64,000 bases of DNA from Blastocladiella emersonii ATCC 22665. Lineage: Eukaryota; Blastocladiomycota; Blastocladiomycetes; Blastocladiales; Blastocladiaceae. Of the stretch, positions 62,948-64,000 are shown piece by piece (position 1 is the first letter of the stretch; each line of letters opens with the position of its first letter). The translations under genes and the position numbers were made by a program. The stretch lies in the NCBI GenBank assembly GCA_025594325.1, contig JANHCV010000002.1, forward strand, positions 1,302,001 to 1,366,000. Direction: 5' to 3'. The notes under the pieces are model-generated. The model ran no database searches, was not told where the DNA came from, and saw only the letters and a program-made list of their open reading frames with translations.

Positions 62948-64000
62948 ATGAACATCAGGACGCGTCTCGTCGCCGGGGCGCGCCCCTGGCCCATCGGCTA
63001 CGTGTTTGCGTCGGCCGGCGCGCTGCTGCTGACGCGCAACCTGGTCCAGCGGACCGCCGAGTTGCCCGTGGCGCAGGCGACGCCGTTCCTGGTCGTGGCG
63101 GTCCAGTACGCGCTGCTGTCGTGGCTGCTCGCGCTGGTCCCGAGCTCGACGCGCAGCACCAAGCTCATCGACGTCGAGTCGCAGTCGTGGGCCGAGTGGA
63201 CGCGCAGCACGCTGCCGTGGGGTCTGCTCGTCGGCCTCGGCGCCCTCGCGCAGACGCACGCGCTCGGCGCCATGGGCCCCGCCGCCTCGCTCACCGTCTT
63301 TCTCCTGTCGCGCCTCCTGATCCGCTCGCTCGTGTTCCCGGCCGCCGCCAACGCCACGCAGGCGTCGGGGCTCGCCATGCAGACCCAGATGATGGCCGGC
63401 CTTATGTTTGTCGGCGGCGGCGTCGCCATGGCGATCGCCCGCGCGTCGGCCGACTCGGCCGCGCTCTCGCTCATCTACGTCGTGTCGCTCATCACGGTCC
63501 ACGTCGCGTCCGCGTGGGCGTACGAGGCCCACCTCTCGGCGCTCCACGCCAAGGCCGGCTCGGCGCTCGCCCCGTCCCCGACCCACGCGCTCGGCAGCGT
63601 CGTGTCCCGCGCCGCGTGCGACCTCGAGCTGCTCGGCTCCGTCTCCACTGTACGATCATTCTGCCGAACCATCTTAGTAGCACACGGACTGACCCTCATC
63701 TCTCCCCGACAGATCGTGAGCGCCATGTCTATCCTCGGCTTCGTGCTCTTCGACCGGTCGGCGCTGGCCACGTCGCTCAACCACGCCAAGTTCCCGCTGT
63801 TCACGCTGACGATTCTCGGCACGGCCACGGCGCTCGCGCACCTGTGCAAGCAGCAGGACGACATCGAGCTCGGTCTGCGCACCCCGGCCATGATCGAGCC
63901 GACGCTCGCGCCGCCGCCGCCCGTCCTCGCGCGCCGCCTGATCCGCGACATTGCCGCGGCCTCGGTCGCATGGCTCGCGGGCACCCCGGCCGACGCGGCC
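62948..64000 (+). CDS. Multi-pass membrane protein, possible nucleotide-sugar/DMT transporter (partial)
   Basis: Exon 1 (62948-63649) and exon 2 (63713 to the window edge) are joined in frame across a 63-bp intron (GTACGA...GACAG); the 3' end lies outside. At least eight hydrophobic stretches are seen (PIGYVFASAGALLLT, FLVVAVQYALLSWLLALV, LPWGLLVGLGALAQTHALGA, AGLMFVGGGVAMAIA, LSLIYVVSLITVHVASAWAY, VSAMSILGFVLFDRS, LTILGTATALAHL). The layout, with a conserved-looking LGAMGPAASLTVFLLSRLL block, is compatible with drug/metabolite-type nucleotide-sugar transporters, but no decisive motif is visible. Sharing a promoter region with a UDP-sugar epimerase/transferase makes a sugar-nucleotide link attractive, as inference only. 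Confidence 0.5.
   Translation, partial: MNIRTRLVAGARPWPIGYVFASAGALLLTRNLVQRTAELPVAQATPFLVVAVQYALLSWLLALVPSSTRSTKLIDVESQSWAEWTRSTLPWGLLVGLGALAQTHALGAMGPAASLTVFLLSRLLIRSLVFPAAANATQASGLAMQTQMMAGLMFVGGGVAMAIARASADSAALSLIYVVSLITVHVASAWAYEAHLSALHAKAGSALAPSPTHALGSVVSRAACDLELLGSVSTVRSFCRTILVAHGLTLISPRQIVSAMSILGFVLFDRSALATSLNHAKFPLFTLTILGTATALAHLCKQQDDIELGLRTPAMIEPTLAPPPPVLARRLIRDIAAASVAWLAGTPADAA

Noticed and set aside
1-64000. tRNA, rRNA genes, CRISPR arrays or bacterial operon features
   Set aside because: By eye I found no cloverleaf with a conserved T-loop/anticodon, no rRNA core sequence and no regularly spaced repeats; a covariance-model search would be needed to exclude small RNA genes.

Overview
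The window is GC-rich, intron-containing eukaryotic nuclear DNA from what looks like a zoosporic (flagellated) fungus. Fungal markers are a Zn2Cys6/fungal-specific transcription factor, an Atp14-type ATP synthase subunit h and an Rxt3-type Rpd3L subunit. The gene at 32373-34261 is an outer-arm axonemal dynein intermediate chain (DNAI2), which only flagellated fungi keep. With the very high GC3, DWW/EWW-type ankyrin-like proteins and short introns (mostly 57-80 bp, donor usually GTACG, acceptor usually TAG), Blastocladiomycota (Allomyces/Catenaria-like) is my best inference, not a demonstrated fact.

Layout. 1-43 kb is a compact housekeeping region: a Gln-rich 3' end (1-372), a 2OG-Fe(II) dioxygenase, a SCY1-like pseudokinase, CDC73, ATP14, a YANK/STK32-type AGC kinase, a MAK5/DDX24 helicase, a KHDC4-like KH protein, ELP3, a Zn2Cys6 regulator, a secreted GPI-type GSDH-PKD-FN3 protein, a Gly/Ala-rich membrane-anchored protein, a mitochondrial branched-chain aminotransferase, an F-box/JmjC oxygenase, DNAI2, RXT3, DCAF4, prohibitin-1, a UCHL3-type deubiquitinase and a lone ABC ATPase. 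Convergent pairs are separated by only 36-76 bp and many starts are divergent over short shared promoters. I reassembled exon-intron structures; most coding sums come out as exact multiples of three.

40.9-57.2 kb is accessory. It holds an intact DWW-repeat F-box-like gene, broken fragments, a Gln/Ala low-complexity repeat protein, a His-rich protein with an HHCC integrase-like C-terminus, a second gene with the same METNE start, a degraded Helitron-type protein, and a DWW pseudogene. The pseudogene is interrupted by a 1,535-bp element with perfect 186-bp INVERTED terminal repeats (TG...CA ends, 5-bp target duplication ACCAC) that carries only a retroviral-like Gag with a CCHC knuckle. That element is the most unusual object here.

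57.2-64 kb returns to core genes: a mitochondrial enoyl-CoA hydratase (AUH-like), a large membrane protein fusing a multi-pass N-terminus, a UDP-sugar epimerase and a nucleotide-sugar-transferase-like C-terminus, and, divergent from it, the 5' part of a multi-pass membrane protein that may be a transporter. Transcription/chromatin (CDC73, RXT3, JmjC, ELP3), RNA (KHDC4, MAK5) and mitochondrial (ATP14, PHB1, BCAT, AUH) functions dominate the core, with no obvious metabolic gene cluster.
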